A stretch of 43,111 nt of DNA. Source: Vallitaleaceae bacterium. GTDB taxonomy: Bacteria; Bacillota; Clostridia; Lachnospirales; Vallitaleaceae. The stretch spans positions 1-43,111 of the forward strand of contig JANQFZ010000067.1 in NCBI GenBank assembly GCA_028277605.1, written 5' to 3'. Positions 42,489-43,111 of this stretch are shown piece by piece. Both the position numbers and the translations under genes were made by a program. The notes below the pieces were generated by a model. The model saw only the letters and a program-made list of their open reading frames with translations, was not told the DNA's origin and ran no database searches. The number at the start of each line of letters is the position of its first letter. Within the stretch, counting starts at the first letter, position 1.

Positions 42489-42668
42489 ATGTATAACCCT
42501 GAATACATGAGGAAATTAAAACTCAAAAGACGTGAAGCTGGATTATGTCCTACATGTGGAGGGGAAAGAGAGGATCTTGAACGAATCAATTGTAGGGCGT
42601 GTAGCGCCAGTGGAACAAGACGCAAACAAGAAAGTCGAAGACGATTAAAAATGGATGCTAAAACATAA
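42489..42668 (+). CDS. Small zinc-ribbon-like protein (59 residues)
   Basis: Preceded by CGGAGGATAATAAG. The product has two CX2C pairs (CPTCGG at residues 20-23, CRAC at 35-38) in a strongly basic chain (RKLKLKRREAG at the start, TRRKQESRRRLK at the end). The spacing fits a zinc ribbon, as in small nucleic-acid-binding proteins. The function is unknown. A terminator follows directly. Confidence 0.65.
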   Translation: MYNPEYMRKLKLKRREAGLCPTCGGEREDLERINCRACSASGTRRKQESRRRLKMDAKT

Positions 42669-42670
42669 TT

Positions 42671-42690
42671 AAGAGCCAATTAAGGCTCTT
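42671..42690 (+). terminator. Hairpin terminator after the zinc-ribbon gene
   Basis: The 7-bp arms AAGAGCC (42671-42677) and GGCTCTT (42684-42690) enclose a 6-nt loop and are followed by GTTGTCT. The T-run is weak. Confidence 0.55.
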
Positions 42691-43111
42691 GTTGTCTATA
42701 TAAATACTATAATTTGCAATTATACTTCTTATATTAAATTGTTCATTAACGACATAAAACAACATTTTTTCATCATCTTCACAATGTAATCAATCTTTAT
42801 ACTTATAATATAATAAGAACCTTGAAAATGCTCAAATTTAAAGGATTTCAAGACTGCGTACCATCATATTTTTTCATAGATTTAAAGCAAATCTATTACT
42901 ATACGCATGGAATCTTTAGTAAAATAAATTATATATATGGTTTGAGAAGTAGTAATCACTAGGTAACTAAAAACTTAATTTTAAAATAATATAATAAATA
43001 TAATTATACTGTAAATCGTAATGATACTCAATAAAATAGCTGAAAGCATTATAATTATGTAGCATATGACCTTTTTTTAATTACATAAGGATTTTTATTT
43101 ATTTTTTATGT
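42691..43111. other. AT-rich intergenic stretch with no supported gene
   Basis: About 420 nt to the window edge without a convincing ORF, RNA gene or repeat. Only scattered AT-rich boxes are seen. A gene may begin beyond the edge. Confidence 0.6.

Noticed and set aside
42422..42679. 85-codon minus-strand frame across the zinc-ribbon gene
   Set aside because: No ribosome-binding site, and it is antisense to a better-supported small gene with two CX2C pairs.

Overview
The window is AT-rich chromosomal DNA from an anaerobic, spore-forming member of the class Clostridia. The evidence is a GerA-type germinant receptor operon, the SCIFF peptide with its radical-SAM maturase (a clostridial marker), HemZ, a T-box before hisS-aspS, a long Rel-type (p)ppGpp synthetase and strong AGGAGG ribosome-binding sites. 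The gene content resembles the Lachnospirales/Vallitalea-like branch, but genus cannot be fixed from sequence alone.

Layout. 1-0.8 kb: an ECF-transporter S component on the minus strand, behind an attenuator-like leader. 0.8-18.3 kb: a conserved housekeeping block on the plus strand: tgt, yajC, a TIGR04086-type membrane protein, scfA (a 47-codon gene), scfB, secDF, recJ, apt, relA, dtd, hemZ, T-box, hisS, aspS and an RseC-like protein. 18.3-25.5 kb: sporulation-flavoured and unknown genes: a predicted propeller/coiled-coil protein, a Cys-rich protein behind a sigma-K-like promoter, the gerA-gerB-gerC operon and a flavin reductase. 25.5-38 kb: a complete subtype I-B CRISPR-Cas locus (cas8b, cas7, cas5, cas3, cas6, cas1, cas2, cas4) followed by an array of 46 repeats plus one decayed repeat. 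38-43 kb: a YkuS-like protein, kbl and tdh (threonine catabolism), a divergent TetR regulator, a broken Dabb-domain gene, msrA and a small zinc-ribbon protein.

Most interesting region. Upstream of the cas operon, on the opposite strand, lies an apparent crRNA-like gene. A degenerate CRISPR repeat (20/24 identity over its 3' part, hairpin and 5'-tag region kept) is followed by an 18-nt spacer-like segment and a second decayed repeat (15/18). The segment matches the 5' UTR of the cas promoter at 16 of 18 positions. The only two mismatches are at positions 6 and 12, the bases that Cascade flips out and does not read. An extended -10 promoter replaces the 5' part of the first pseudo-repeat. This is the architecture expected of a cas-regulating RNA (CreR-like) that turns Cascade into a repressor of its own operon. 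The repressed promoter first drives a 70-codon truncated duplicate of the Cas8b N-terminus, and a second promoter stands directly before full-length cas8b. The duplicated promoter/leader and mini-cas8 make this a two-promoter control region that I do not recognise as a described arrangement.

Limits: family calls rest on motif and length recognition by eye. Promoters, operators and RNA calls are sequence matches only.
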